A stretch of DNA of 64,000 nucleotides from Timema cristinae. Taxonomy: Eukaryota; Arthropoda; Insecta; Phasmatodea; Timematidae. Shown here one piece after another: positions 43,830 through 55,219 of the stretch; position 1 is the stretch's first letter, and each line of letters starts with the position of its first letter. The notes under the pieces are model-generated. The model did no database searches. It saw only the letters and a list, made by a program, of their open reading frames with translations, and was not told the origin of the DNA. The DNA lies in NCBI GenBank assembly GCA_039000515.1, contig JBCFYV010009882.1, positions 46,594,430-46,658,429 on the forward strand. Reading direction: 5' to 3'. Made by a program: the position numbers and the translations under genes.

Positions 43830-45465
43830 TTTTGTATGGTTCATCAGAAACTCTCACAGATGTACAATCTACAGTTATACACTCCAAATTTATATATTTT
43901 CGTGATCACAAGCACATAAAATAAAAGGCCACTTGTAAATTTAAAGATCGATATTTCTCATCATCATAATATCTTACCTTAGCCTATATGTAAAAGTAAA
44001 AACCTAAAAAAAAGATAAACACGTAATAAAAAACGCAATGAAATTGCTAATCTTGATGGTTGATGTTTAAAACATGATGGGGCTCTCCTTAAAGTGGTGC
44101 TTTGGTTATTACAATATCACTTTAGTGTTGGTGGCTACTTGGTGTTAAGTGCTCTTAAGAAGAGCTGCTTTAAGGACCCTTCATTTTTTAGGGGAGAGCC
44201 TTCTTCCTAAGCAACAATACAGCAACACAAAAATAACGAGCTCATGGATGAAATGCTTGCGCTCATTTGTTAGATATGAGAAATACTATGTAGATGTATT
44301 TATTGCTCGACTAATATGATTAGTTACGAAGATAAGTTTCCACTGATGTAAGATAATCTCTCTTAACGGTTCCAAGCTTAATAGTATACAAATATTTTTT
44401 GTGTATCTACCATCTAATTATCATAAGTGTCCCTGGAAATCAAACTAACTTTATATAGGGAGGCCTACTGACATCTATTAGCCAATGATTTACTAGTAAA
44501 TACATAAAGGAATTTGATTTTTCAATAGGTATGAAATCTGAACAGAAGAGCGTTACGTTGCCTAACCAATAGGAGCGCTAAAGATTTTTTTTAAAGGTAT
44601 AAATGTACACCTAATTTACCCCGGGTGTTTATTGGTGGTGTCACCACCCCCCATCTTCCAGATGTGGACCTATGTTTGTCAGGATGAGTTTTGGGTGATA
44701 GTGGGGGGTAAGAGGATATATGATTTTGTGGGTTCGTAATTGACGTTTGGCTTGGATTTTTGTTGTTTTTATATGTACTACTATGTCTATTACAGAATGT
44801 GATGTTGATTAAAAAAATATTAAAAGATGGGAAAGAACCTAACAGATTTACTTAGAAGATTGTGGCAGAAAGAAGTATTTCAAGGAATCCTTAGCCAATG
44901 GCTTGACTGACCTCTAGGTGATCCTACATGGTTGATGAACCCCAATACCCTGGGATTGAACGGTAGCCCTCCAATACAAGTACTGTTGTTCCAGCGTCCT
45001 ATCCCGTGTAAGCGCAAAACGGGCAGAGTGACCCCACTAGATTCGTTGATTAGTCAGCCCTGATAGCTGGATACACTACTATTCACTACGCCTTCTGGCC
45101 TGGTTTACCGTGAGGAATGCTCTGTTTATGTTGTCAGCGTATTTGTTCTATTTGTTTACAAGCTAATCACAACACTTTGAAATACTAGTTTTGTCATTCA
45201 CAATTCAGAGCATAACAATATTAAACAAACATTCCTCAATTCAGGCCGTATGATTACAGTGGAAATTTTTCAAATAAACACCCATTATGTGCATTGTATA
45301 AATCAATTAAATCCTTTTAAAAATGGGAATTTGGACATAGCGAATATTTGAAACAGTTTATATATTATCTAGACATGTGGTCCTAGCTGGCTCCTGTAAA
45401 AAAAACTGTTCCAGCACATTTTCTATATGTGCCTTACTAGTCCTCGAGGAAATCCGAACATATAC
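43830..45465. other. Non-coding stretch
   Basis: A decayed tRNA-like patch (complement of a B box, CTGGGATTGAACGGTAGCCC) lies near 44,953. A short inverted pair, GGGGCTCTCCTTAAAG (44,081) and GGGGAGAGCC (44,192), flanks 100 bp. No gene is recognised. Confidence 0.35.
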
Positions 45466-45469
45466 ATAT

Positions 45470-45650
45470 ATATAAATATGATAAAGGTAGAATTTAAAGA
45501 AATTGACCTCATATTTGCGTAGATGGAAAATGGCAAACCATTTAGGAAAAACAACTTTATTACGCCTTTCAAAGATTCAAGACCTTTCCATCATTGGCAA
45601 ACCATACGGGGTGAGAATGATGTATGTTTCCACAAGACTACAGATGCGTG
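45470..45650 (-). repeat. SINE family C copy
   Basis: ATAAAGGTAGAATTTAAAGA, TATTTGCGTAGATGGAAAAT, AACCATTTAGGAAAAACAAC and TTCAAGACCTTTCCATCATT are the body and head complement. The 78-residue frame here is SINE-derived. Confidence 0.65.
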
Positions 45651-45874
45651 TTACAAAAAGGTATTTTAACCAAGAGTGCGAGAAATACTGTGTGTCATGG
45701 TTATGTGGTATTGAGAAACAGGTAAGTATATTTATATAAATGTCAAATGTGTAAAAAAGACAATTAAGGTTAAGTTAAAATAAACATAATACATTAAAAA
45801 GTTTGAAACCAAAATTATTAATAATTTAAACTAAGACTAAGGTGGTAAGCATGAATAAGGAAACTAATAAGAAA

Positions 45875-47400
45875 TAGATCTGCACCAAAATAGATTATTC
45901 AAACTGTCCCTATCTCGAGATAGTTCTGTCAAGTTCGCCTCATAGCACCCATCTCTTTCAGACCCATTCTAATGTCATCCTCCCCTCTGAGTCTAGGTCT
46001 TCCCAAATGTCTCTTCCCATTTAGTTTACCCGTTAATAACCTGAACATGGCTCTATATTCTTCCATTGGCATTGCATATCCTGACAACTGTAATCTGTGA
46101 GGTTTGACTATCATAACAATGTATTTTAAAACGTACAGGGTATGTTACTCATCACTATTTAACTTCCCCCCCCCCAGTATCTCTTTTTGAACCAAATATC
46201 TTCCTAATAACCTGGTTTTCAAGCATCCAAAATTTATTTCCGTCATGTACAGTAAGAGACCAGGTTTCACAACCATAGAGAACCGCACATAAAACCATTT
46301 ATTTGTATATTCTGAGTTTAACATTCTTTGACAGCAGGTGAGATGTTAACAACTTACTGTCTGTGTATTAACATTAATTTCCTTACCGTACTATTTTCCT
46401 AATTTCCCCTCTAATATTGTTCTTGATAGTTTAATTTGTTCCTAAAGATTTGAACTCATTAACCATGTAAAATAATATGATGTTCGCACTAGTCTCTAAA
46501 TTACCGTCATTAATCTGGTATCTCTGTGTGATCAAATAAGTAGTCTTTCCACGTTCACTTCCAAGCCTATTTCCTTACTAAACTCTAATAAAAGTTCTGC
46601 ATTTATTGCAACAGGCTACTTACAATTACCAAACGAATCATAATATTCTGCGTATTATAATAGCTGCATTGTACTGTTTAATGTCAAGCCTTCCCTACTT
46701 TCTTGCATTATCCTAATAACATACTCTAAGCCTAGATTAAAAAGTAATGGGAAAAGTGCATCTCCTTGTTTCAATCCTATTTGTATTTTGAAAGTATCTG
46801 ATAAGTGTTATCCAATCCGCACTCTACTAGGCTTATCATTCAAACACACCTCAATTAGATTAACAAGTTTTTTTGGGTATCCAAACACAAAAAACTTTCA
46901 ATTAATATTTTCTTTTAACTTAATCGTAGGCCTATTTAAAATACATTTATATTTGGAGCAACGTAATGTTATATTCCAAAATTGTTAAAATGTGATATTT
47001 TGTGGATCTACCTCGTCAAAATTCTCGTTAATGATCCCCAAGTTTGGCCTCTGGATATGATGTCACTCACTAATATTATGTCAGATTAAACTTTGGTAGT
47101 GGTCATGTTGTTAGTTGTGAGATACCTAAATATTTATTACACTCTGACTTAAGTGCCTTTTTAAAAATGGTTTTATTATACCTTACTTCCACTCTTGTGG
47201 TTTTACAGCATGGTTTAATATGGAATATAATCATTTATGAATTTCTATTACAAACATTTCACCCCCACCCTTTACTAACTCTACAGGAATTGAATCTATA
47301 TCTGGAACTTTATGATTATTTAACTTCTTAATATCTTCTTTGACTTACCTAAAACTTGGCTCTGTTACTAGTTAATCAGCAGTATAGATCTTGATAACCT
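45875..47400 (-). pseudogene. LINE (non-LTR retrotransposon) reverse-transcriptase relic
   Basis: Read on the minus strand, pieces of one RT ORF appear in order. At about 47,380-47,150 is DIKKLNNHKVPDIDSIPVEL, then HAVKPQEWK and IIKPFLKR. At about 46,860-46,690 is LVNLIEVCLNDKPSRVRIG, then DTFKIQIGLKQGDALFPLLF. The next block is EYVIRIMQESREG; the canonical YADD active site reads YAEYYD. At about 46,300-46,190 is LYGCETWSLTVHDGNKFW, then MLENQVIRKIF. At about 46,110-45,900 is KLNGKRHLGRPRLRGEDDIR, then LTELSRDRDS. These are hallmark blocks of a LINE family common in arthropods. Several stops, a frameshift and the altered catalytic box make it dead. The 5' endonuclease part was not found. Confidence 0.85.
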
Positions 47401-47404
47401 CACC

Positions 47405-48435
47405 CCTACTGAATTATCGTCATTAAATGCGGATATCCTGGACTGCTAATAGAACTCAACAAGATAATAAAAACTTGCTCAGAAACTCTTTTTGTGTATT
47501 TTTTATTAAATACGATCTCTGTAGAAAGGATTTATCTAAAAACTTTTAAATGTGAGAGTTTATTTAGTATTTGATAAGCATTTCGGGAATTGAAATGTTG
47601 CCAGGTCCATGTACACTTCAGTTAGCTTCAAAGTGGAATAAAAAACATGTCATAAGACGAGCATCTGAATCGTCTTAGAGTGGACTTGGAAACGCTGACG
47701 TAATGCGCTCTGTCAACCGGATGTCGCCTTTGGGAGAGTACAATCTCCAGAATCGTTTTGGAAACAGCTCCTGATGAACCTTTTGCCTGGTGGCTGATGT
47801 AGTGAGTTTACGAATTCACCGTAGCTATACATCTTGTAGGGTTTTGTCTAATATACATTTGTTTAGTCAGGATGATCTTAGATTAATGCATACCGTATAG
47901 CTAATTACGAATAGTATAATTAAGAACACACCCGTTCACAATGTAATGTAATAATTAGAGTTTGACTAAATTCCAGTGGTGTATTCTGAGAAAAATTAAT
48001 AGGTATGCTGTATTCTAAAAGTTGCAACCGAGATTCGGGGGCCGAGGACCCTCAACCACCATTGTCCAAGAGCGTCAAGGGATTATTTCAAGGTATATAT
48101 TTGAAGATGTGTCCATATAGAACAGTGGTTTTAGAACATTTATTATTTCCCTTTAACTGTATGCTATCTTAAGAATTTTTGAGCCTCCCCTGCCCCAATT
48201 CCATATTCTCTCTTCTTTTATGTATCCATAACGATGATTACCATCCACTCAAAATGTAATAAAAGTAATTCCATGGTGTCAGCCCACATTCAGACTATAC
48301 CTACCAAGAAGCTAACAAACTGTTTGGCGAATTAGTGCCAACTCTTGCAGATAGAGGTTATCATGTGGTCAGCACAATTATGACTTTATCCATTAAGCTC
48401 AGCTTTCTATACCGGAACCACTATTATTTTATTCG
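47405..48435. other. Non-coding stretch, nothing recognised
   Basis: The first part may be further decayed LINE sequence. I recognise no gene. Confidence 0.35.
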
Positions 48436-48439
48436 AGTA

Positions 48440-48567
48440 GCTCCTTATTTATCCACCCTAGGCTGAATACAACCCGTTCCAGACCCACTGCTTTCCCGAT
48501 AATCTGGACGAGCCGGGAATCAAACCCAGGACCTTTGGATCGGACCACTAGACCATATAGGCGGTAC
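48440..48567 (-). repeat. tRNA-derived SINE, family D
   Basis: On the minus strand the order is CCTATATGGTCTAGTGGTCC (A box), AAAGGTCCTGGGTTTGATTC then CCGGC (B box), and CAGATTATCGGGAAAGC body. The tRNA-like head is well preserved and the 3' end is not defined. Confidence 0.65.
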
Positions 48568-48574
48568 TCAAATT

Positions 48575-50490
48575 GTAATGATATCTACATGGTTAGAAAT
48601 TTAAGTAAATATTAATGTCGAGGATAAGAGTGGTATGAGCACATTTATGAATGCATAATAGAGACAGATCCTATTCAATTAGCCTAGTGTAATTAAAAGC
48701 ACACAGTTAGCAATACTTAAAGCAAAAAATCATAATAAGAGTAAGATGAAGTGGTACATCGATCAAGAGTCCATCAGATCTTGATGAGGGGGAATCAGGT
48801 GGATTGTCCAACTCACGTTGCAATTAAAACTATTTCTTAAATCCTAACTTATCTCACACAATGCTGTTTGGAAACGAACGAGTCTCCCAACTTGAGAATT
48901 TATGCTCCAGAAGTTATTTAGATGCGAAAACTCTTGCTAACATAGGGGAGATTATCTCGGACTATTAATACTCTATCACTACGTTGTTTTTTTGCTAAGA
49001 TATTTACACATATATTTTGCTGTAAGCATTGGTGCACCCAAGTGGCAGAGGGGCAAAGAGGGTATTTAACCCCCAACCTCTTTCCCCAACACCACAAGTA
49101 TTGTTAATAGAAATGTAAATAATATGAAGTATAAACAAAATATTTAGCATTGAAAATGTGTCGAATGTATATGCTACATTTTAAGACCAGGCTTCAGACT
49201 TAAGCCTAATATTCAAAAGAACCGTTACACACCAAATTAACAATTAAAAAACATATAAATACGAGTAATAGCTTAGATACCATTTGCATTATTTAAATCC
49301 CTTAATTAATATAAAACTACTCCAAATGATTTATAAAAGCATTTAATATTTATAAACATTCTTGGCCTTTAGGGCTTAGGAGGCTGTGTAACCACAAACC
49401 CGCTCTCTCCATCAAAAGGTCATTCTTGCTACAGCCTTGATTGAATGCCTTCCCCAAAGTAAATGTCTGGGTGCTCCACTGATTAAGTAAATTATAAGAA
49501 AATATATTTTTTTTTACCTTTTCCTTCTAAATCATCTTGAAATTGTGAGATCACACTCCTGACTTTTGGGATTCTTTGATGTATATTATATAAAATCACA
49601 ATTACTAATAAGCCATTAATGTAAAACAAAAATTAAAAGAACATTATTAAGACTCCACGATCCTTTCTACTAAAGAAAAACAATAATTACCGTTAACTAC
49701 AGTTAAAGTAGCCTCTTAACCTACCCCCCTATCCCCCACTCTATCAATGCTGAAATGCCTAAATTTTAAAGAGTGGTTAAATGTGTTTGCCAAATACAAT
49801 TTAATCCATGTGACTAGAATACCTAAACATAACTCAATGTGTTTAATAAATGTATAATTTAAATCTTGTTGCGTATGCTAACTATTATCTTACAATTAAT
49901 TTTATATATATTTTATGTAATTTACTTAAACTATACTAAATTAGTTTAATAAATAAACCTTGTGATCTTGAATCTTTTTTCAATAGTTGGCAGAATGCTT
50001 AGCTTGCTTCACACGAACAGCATGACCTGGGGTGTAAAAACCCGAGCTCATTGTACAATTACTCATGGGCGAGTGGAAAGGAATGTGTTGCAACACCCTA
50101 GACATTGGGCAAGGTCATTAGAGCCTCCCTAGCTTGCCTTGCGTTTTTCAAGTAGCAAGCCCTGGGTTTCCTATTGTACTAAGTAGAACCTTTTGGAAGA
50201 ATAATTACTTAAAACACAGTATTCTTGGAATATGAACCAATATTAGTTTTAAAATAAATAATTCGTTACATGTATATTTATTCACAATTTAAACATTAGT
50301 GTCTACACAGTTCACACAGACGGCATTGAATTAAACAAAAAACTAGTCCATATCATTATGGGTATGCGGTGTAGGACTAGTATACCCAGAGAATACGCTA
50401 CTGCAAATTCGATTGTTTTATATTTCCAGAAGTTGGCATAACTCCCAGTTCATTGCCGTAATTGCAAAAGAATGCCACCAATTCCTATCT
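48575..50490. other. Non-coding stretch with a G-run/C-run patch
   Basis: GGCAGAGGGGCAAAGAGGGT then TTTAACCCCCAACC and CTTTCCCCAAC at 49,050-49,095 resembles the patch at 10.3 kb. Otherwise nothing is recognised. Confidence 0.4.
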
Positions 50491-50499
50491 TAAACTAGT

Positions 50500-50760
50500 T
50501 CTATCCAGTCTACCTCAGTACAGCCTATCTATCTCAGTTCGATTCTAATGTTATCCTCCCATCTGCTTCTAAGTTTTCTCAATGGTCTCTTCCAATTGGG
50601 TCTACCAGTCAATACCTAGAACACTGTTCTAAATTATTCTTGTATTGGCACTGCATATCCTTTCTACCGTAATCTTCGAAGTTTGACTATCTTAACAATG
50701 TCTGGTGATGAGTACAGGGTATATAACTCATCATTTACTGTACTATAAAATTAAATGTGC
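50500..50760 (-). pseudogene. LINE 3' fragment, same family as 45.9-47.4 kb
   Basis: On the minus strand the pieces YAVPIQE, VLTGRPNWKRPLRKLRSRWE and DNIRIEL correspond to YAMPMEE, LLTGKLNGKRHLGRPRLRGE and DDIRMGL of the larger LINE relic. It is interrupted by a stop. Only the last part of the ORF is present, as expected for 5' truncation. Confidence 0.7.
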
Positions 50761-51030
50761 TTCCTCTTTAGATATGATTTTATTATTGTCATGAATAATA
50801 GGATGGATTTACTTCTCAGTAAAAAAATCAACATTTTAATATCCCTCTTCTATTTTAAATCATATTTGCATTACAATTAATTTAACTTTATCAACAACTG
50901 TATTCTATTCACTATGTATGCCATCAACCAACTGAAATATATATATATATTTTTTTAACTCTTCAATAATATCTTTCAAGTACGTATCCACAGCAATCCT
51001 TTGTTCGATGGATAGGAACATGAGGTGTTG

Positions 51031-51888
51031 AGGTGCGTATTCACTTGAGCATTTGTTCGCGTGCGTTCGGTTAGTTCTGTCCTTTCGGAGTAAAATGCTC
51101 AAGTGAATACCTGTCCGAGAACACGCACCGGACGGAACCGAACGGGCCAAACGCTATCGAATAACTTTCAGTTTTTAGGGAATGCTCAAAGTAAGTCCGT
51201 TGTTCGCTGGTGCTCAGTGGATACGTGTTTTCACGACTGTTTGAACTGTTAGGAATGTTTTCTGCGATGGAGTGGGCTGCAGAAGAATAATTGAGGTTAA
51301 TAGATATCTATAGAGAAAATCCCGTGTTTGAATGCTTCGTTCAATTCGATAAAAGCTTCCTATAACACCAAAACGTTGTTTTGACATCTTGAACAGGTAC
51401 TGCAAGCTTGAAAATGAGTCCCCAATTGCTAAGAAACGTAACGTTAGTGTCAAACGATCTTTCACTAGTATTGCTTTACGGAACTTTGTGTCCTTCTTCG
51501 CAATTTTATGGCCGACAAGGTTAACCAAAATCTCAAAGTCTTGAGATAATATTCGGGTGAAATTTCGGAAATGTCCTTCGTCCAATCCCCTTAAAAGTTA
51601 TGTATTTTGCCGGCTACAAAACAGCCACCTTATCCACTTGTCCCTATTTTTATTATTTTTAGTCAATGCACATAACACAAAGAAAGAATCTGCTGCCACT
51701 TTCAAATCCATTTTGAGTATGAGCTCCAATTCCTGTACTGTTCGTGGCAAAATTGGCGGGAACAAGTCAAACACCAGTAAACGGTCCGAATGCTCGGAGT
51801 GTTCAGACTTATCATTTGTTCGAGCTCGTTCGGGGTGTTCGGATTGTTCTGTTCGTTCGAAGTAAAATGCTCAAGTGAATACGCACCT
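51031..51888. mobile_element. PIF/Harbinger-type transposon, internally deleted
   Basis: The terminal inverted repeat of 24 bp (AGGTGCGTATTCACTTGAGC then ATTT) is at 51,031-51,054 with its inverse at 51,865-51,888. TTG lies directly outside both ends (51,028-51,030 and 51,889-51,891), a 3-bp target duplication. That size is what the Harbinger superfamily makes, though TTG departs from the usual TWA. A second inverted copy of GTATTCACTTGAGCAT lies at 51,095-51,110, so the left end alone folds into a hairpin. A broken transposase lies inside on the minus strand. Confidence 0.9.
51214..51790 (-). pseudogene. Harbinger transposase remnant (HARBI1-like), core deleted
   Basis: The longest open part (51,585-51,214) contains [40 protein letters not shown] and QYLFKMSKQ. 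This is the N-terminal region of PIF/Harbinger nucleases before the catalytic domain. It then jumps to [16 protein letters not shown], which resembles the FG...R.R...I block near the C-terminus. The DDE catalytic core of roughly 150-200 residues is missing. Upstream, the same family's tryptophan-containing segment (NRDKWIRWLFCSRQ) is present but is cut off by a TAA stop before the open part. It cannot encode an active enzyme. The element would have moved using a relative's transposase. Confidence 0.85.
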
Positions 51889-51894
51889 TTGTAG

Positions 51895-53660
51895 TCAGAT
51901 CTCAAGTCTACATTAACCAATACCCTTGGAATAACCATCAATGTACTTTTTTAAAGTTAAATTCTTCGTTCTTTTGTCACTCCAAAGTTTCCTTTTTTTT
52001 TGTTTTTTTGTTTTTTGTGGCTCGTGGAGGTACCAACGGCACCCACGCTACGCATGCCTTTGCTAAATATTTAAGTTTATATCAACCTAATTTCAAGTAT
52101 AGTCACAATTATTTCTCCATTCTGATTCAATAATATTAATAAAATGAAGCACAAGGAAATAAAATGTTAGGAAAACCTTTATATTAATTGAATATTTTGA
52201 ACATTTTACTGGCAAATAAAATCGTAATAACTAAAAACTGACATTTCTATTCATTGTAATGAACTTATAACCATTTTTAGAACATAATTGCCATTTGTCA
52301 AACGTTTCGATCAAAAACCATGACCAGATTGGTCAAATTAAATTATTTAACTGGAGTCAATACAACTATTTTACATTCTATAGCCAAATTAAATCAACTT
52401 TTAACAACACATTAATTTTATTGATTATGAGTTTGATAAATATCTTTCTTAGATTATATATTTTGATTAAGTATATTTAATAAAACAGGATAGTTTCTTT
52501 TTTCAGACGAGGCATTTAAATGCTTAAGGAATGTCTCCAAATAATATTTAGATATCTTTCTTGATTCTTATGCGAAACAAGAGAGCGAACATAACCTAGT
52601 ACCACTACCACTGAGCTACTATTTGATAGGCTGTATATACATACATATACACACACGTTGAATGTTGAAAGCTGTCTACAGAAAAATAGCACTAGGTAAA
52701 GAAAATGTCTCGGTCACAGGCTTAGAAAAGCAATATTAATAACCAATAAGATTCAAATTTCATGAACATATTAATTATACAGTCATCACTATTTCAGCCT
52801 GAGCTTTGTTGATTTTTTTAAATTCAGTGTTTTAATATAGAGAAGTAATTTGACTAATCAAAACATTGGAACGTGTTTAAATTGAAGGTTTTCTTATAAA
52901 TGAACTACACATATTTTCCTTTCTCATACATAACTAACACACAGTATATTAGGGACTCGTTGGACTTATGTATATATATTTAATGATCTTAGGCCATGCA
53001 AATAAAGGATGAAATATCAAGCTTTTTAGATGTTACTGGTTGATAAAATCATGATTAAATTATTGTACAATTTATCCTAAAACTTGCCCCTCCTACCCCA
53101 AAAAAGAAATCAAGGGGGGAACTGTACCTTTGCCCCCCCCCCTATTTCCGGTATCTATAGCAATTCCAAATTTATTAAAATAAATAAGGATGATGTGTCT
53201 AAAACTGGTTTTAAGATTTAAATTTGACTAAAAAGAACTAATTTTCTAACTCCAGAGTTATACTAAAACCCTCTGAGTCTGACAAGTAAAAAAGTCGATT
53301 TTTTGACACGTTACGACAACTAGTAATTATTATTTTATGCGTTGATACACAACATAAAAGAATTCAGTAATGCATGGATAATGGGTTGGCAACGTACGGA
53401 GCGCGTCCCAAAAGTGGCATGAAGAAGGATTTTCATTGGTATGCTAAGCGATTTGAATATAAATATAATTAAATCTTTAACTATAATTAAAACTTTAGAT
53501 GTGAGTAATAATTTTAATAACAATGTATTTTATGTTTCAATGATTCAATTTTTTTTTCTTTCAAACTTTCAAACTAATGTCTTCAGAACTTAAATTTTGC
53601 AAAACATATTTATAACGTTTGTATTTATTCTGATTTTCCTGATTGATATTAAAATATTAT
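51895..53660. other. Non-coding stretch, nothing recognised
   Basis: A G-run/C-run patch lies at about 53,090-53,145. The short frames at 52,295-52,480 (+) and 53,335-53,523 (-) have no recognisable features. Confidence 0.4.
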
Positions 53661-53676
53661 TTAGAAACATGTTGTT

Positions 53677-53955
53677 ATTATTATTATTATCACCGCGTCT
53701 TACTACCCATTCGGGTTATACGCACTTACGCTAATGTGTAATGGCAGGGTGATTGTGAGTTGAAATGAAGGACCTACAGTTTAACGTGGAATCCGAACCA
53801 CGGTGGAGGCCTGGCATTCCCCACATTCACAAGATGTCTTGTCAGAGGTGAAGGAAGGGTTTGGTAATCAGATAAATCTTTGCCGGTACCGGGGATTTAA
53901 CCCCGGCCGCCAGCATAGAAGTCTGACACCTTACCCCTAGACCACCAGGTCACCT
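53677..53955 (-). repeat. SINE family A copy, full length, perfect target duplication
   Basis: AACATGTTGTT occurs at 53,666-53,676 and 53,956-53,966. The copy runs from TTA repeats and CACCGCGTCTTACTACCCAT to the head TACCCCTAGACCACCAGGTC. It is among the best-preserved A copies. Confidence 0.95.
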
Positions 53956-53969
53956 AACATGTTGTTACA

Positions 53970-54255
53970 TTTATATTTTACAAGATAAACTTACATTTGT
54001 TTTAATAGTTGTATTATTTAACTAGTATAAAAATATAAAAGTTTTAGGGGGCTTAGATTGTTTGGCACTCTGAGCAACTTTGCAATATTACTTCGGCACA
54101 ACACTACTAAAAGGTTGCTGACCCCTAGCATAGATGCAAGATATTACAAGCACTTAAAATTGCCAGTACCACTGATGTGCTTCTTACTACTAATAAACCA
54201 TGGTGCAACATAGTGATGAATGTGACCTCTATAGAATATGTAGATGCATTAATCT
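53970..54255. other. Spacer, nothing recognised
   Basis: No feature is seen. Confidence 0.3.
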
Positions 54256-54272
54256 GATAAGAGATTATAGAA

Positions 54273-54531
54273 TAATAATACTTAGCACCGCATCTTACCA
54301 CCCGTTCGGGCTATACCCTTACGTACTAATTACCCTAATGATTTAGGAATTGGGAAAGTGTAATATAAAGGAAGTGAACCCACATTTTCGTGCATGGAGA
54401 GTGGAAAACTATTTAGGGAACCCTCCCCCACCCAGTTCACCCAAGAGAGATTTGAACCTCTATCTCCCCGTCTTCGGCAGTATAGCTCAACATGAAACTA
54501 GCGCGTCAGCTAACTGCGCCACCGAGGTGGT
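54273..54531 (-). repeat. SINE family B copy with target duplication
   Basis: TAAGAGATTATAGA (about 54,258) and TAAGAGACTATAGA (54,532-54,545) flank it. The tail CTTAGCACCGCATCTTACCA, the body and the head AACTGCGCCACCGAGGTGG are complete. The 64-residue frame inside is SINE-derived. Confidence 0.9.
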
Positions 54532-54739
54532 TAAGAGACTATAGACCTATGCTAATGGAAAACTGTCTTTAGTGTATGTAGTGTATAATTAGCCCCTACT
54601 TTAAAGTAAATATTAATGGTGTGCTATTCCCTAAATCAATTATGACAGTAGTTATTCGTGTAATCTAATCATGTTACTTGAGTGGAACTTCAAAGTCTTA
54701 TGATCTACAGAATAAAAGTATTGAGTGGTGTACTTTTGG

Positions 54740-54957
54740 ATGGTGTTGTATCTTATTCACATGGTGTTTAGAGGACTATGGCATTGTTCTGTCTCCCCAT
54801 CGGTGTATATTTGCAGATCATGTCCATAAATGAATGTGTATGGTTGTGGCAGATTTTGGTGTTTTATACACTGTACTGAGGGAGTAGAAGTTTGACCACG
54901 TGGTTTAGTGTGTGTCTCTTCTTTCTATGTCTGTCCTGGGGGTATCTTAATACCATT
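54740..54957 (+). pseudogene. Decayed tandem copies of the DAGL exon 5' region
   Basis: GAATGTGTATGGTTGTGGCA (54,832) aligns with GATGTGTATGGCTGTTGCAG (54,984), directly before the intact exon. Similarity continues through CCACGTGGTTTAGTGTGTGT / TCACACGGTGCAATGTGTGC and GTCCTGGGGGTATC / GTCCTGGGCTACC. The spacing is about 152 bp. A fainter third unit (CACATGGTGTTTAGAG) lies near 54,760. The upstream copies carry an in-frame stop (GTTTGA) soon after their AG and cannot code. Confidence 0.6.
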
Positions 54958-55003
54958 GTATGCTTTCAGAACTTTTCCATATTGATGTGTATGGCTGTTG
55001 CAG

Positions 55004-55215
55004 GATTGTAGTCCTCTGTGCTGTGCTGGGGGCTGTGCACTTTGATCACACGGTGCAATGTGTGCATCTTCTCTGGGAGCACGTCCTGGGCTACCTCGCT
55101 ATCATGATATGTTCACTGCTAGTTGAACTATTCATCTCGGTTATCGCCATGAGAGGTTCAATATTGGACACGGAACAAAGGGCTTCCATCAAAATACTCA
55201 TCTACATCAGGCTGG
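55004..55215 (+). CDS. Internal exon of a diacylglycerol lipase (DAGL-alpha/inaE-like)
   Basis: The frame gives about 70 residues including FDHTVQCVHLLWEHVLGYLA, IMICSLLVELFISVI, AMRGSILDTEQRASIKIL and IYIRL. The GYL...(I/L)...MRG.IL.T..R.S...(I/L)YVRL pattern is characteristic of the N-terminal membrane region of sn-1-specific DAG lipases. These plasma-membrane enzymes make 2-arachidonoylglycerol-type lipids; inaE acts in fly phototransduction. The segment spans two hydrophobic helices with a loop at MRG. Predicted acceptor GGCTGTTGCAG|G ends at 55,003. Predicted donor CTGG|GTGAGT begins at 55,216, leaving phase 1 so that the next exon completes a glycine, as in the family. GC content is higher than in the flanks. 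No other exon was found, so introns must be long, or this is an isolated copy. Confidence 0.75.
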
Positions 55216-55219
55216 GTGA

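Noticed and set aside
51557..51865. 102-residue plus-strand frame with CSECSDL-type repeats
   Set aside because: It is antisense to the Harbinger transposase remnant and its subterminal repeats.
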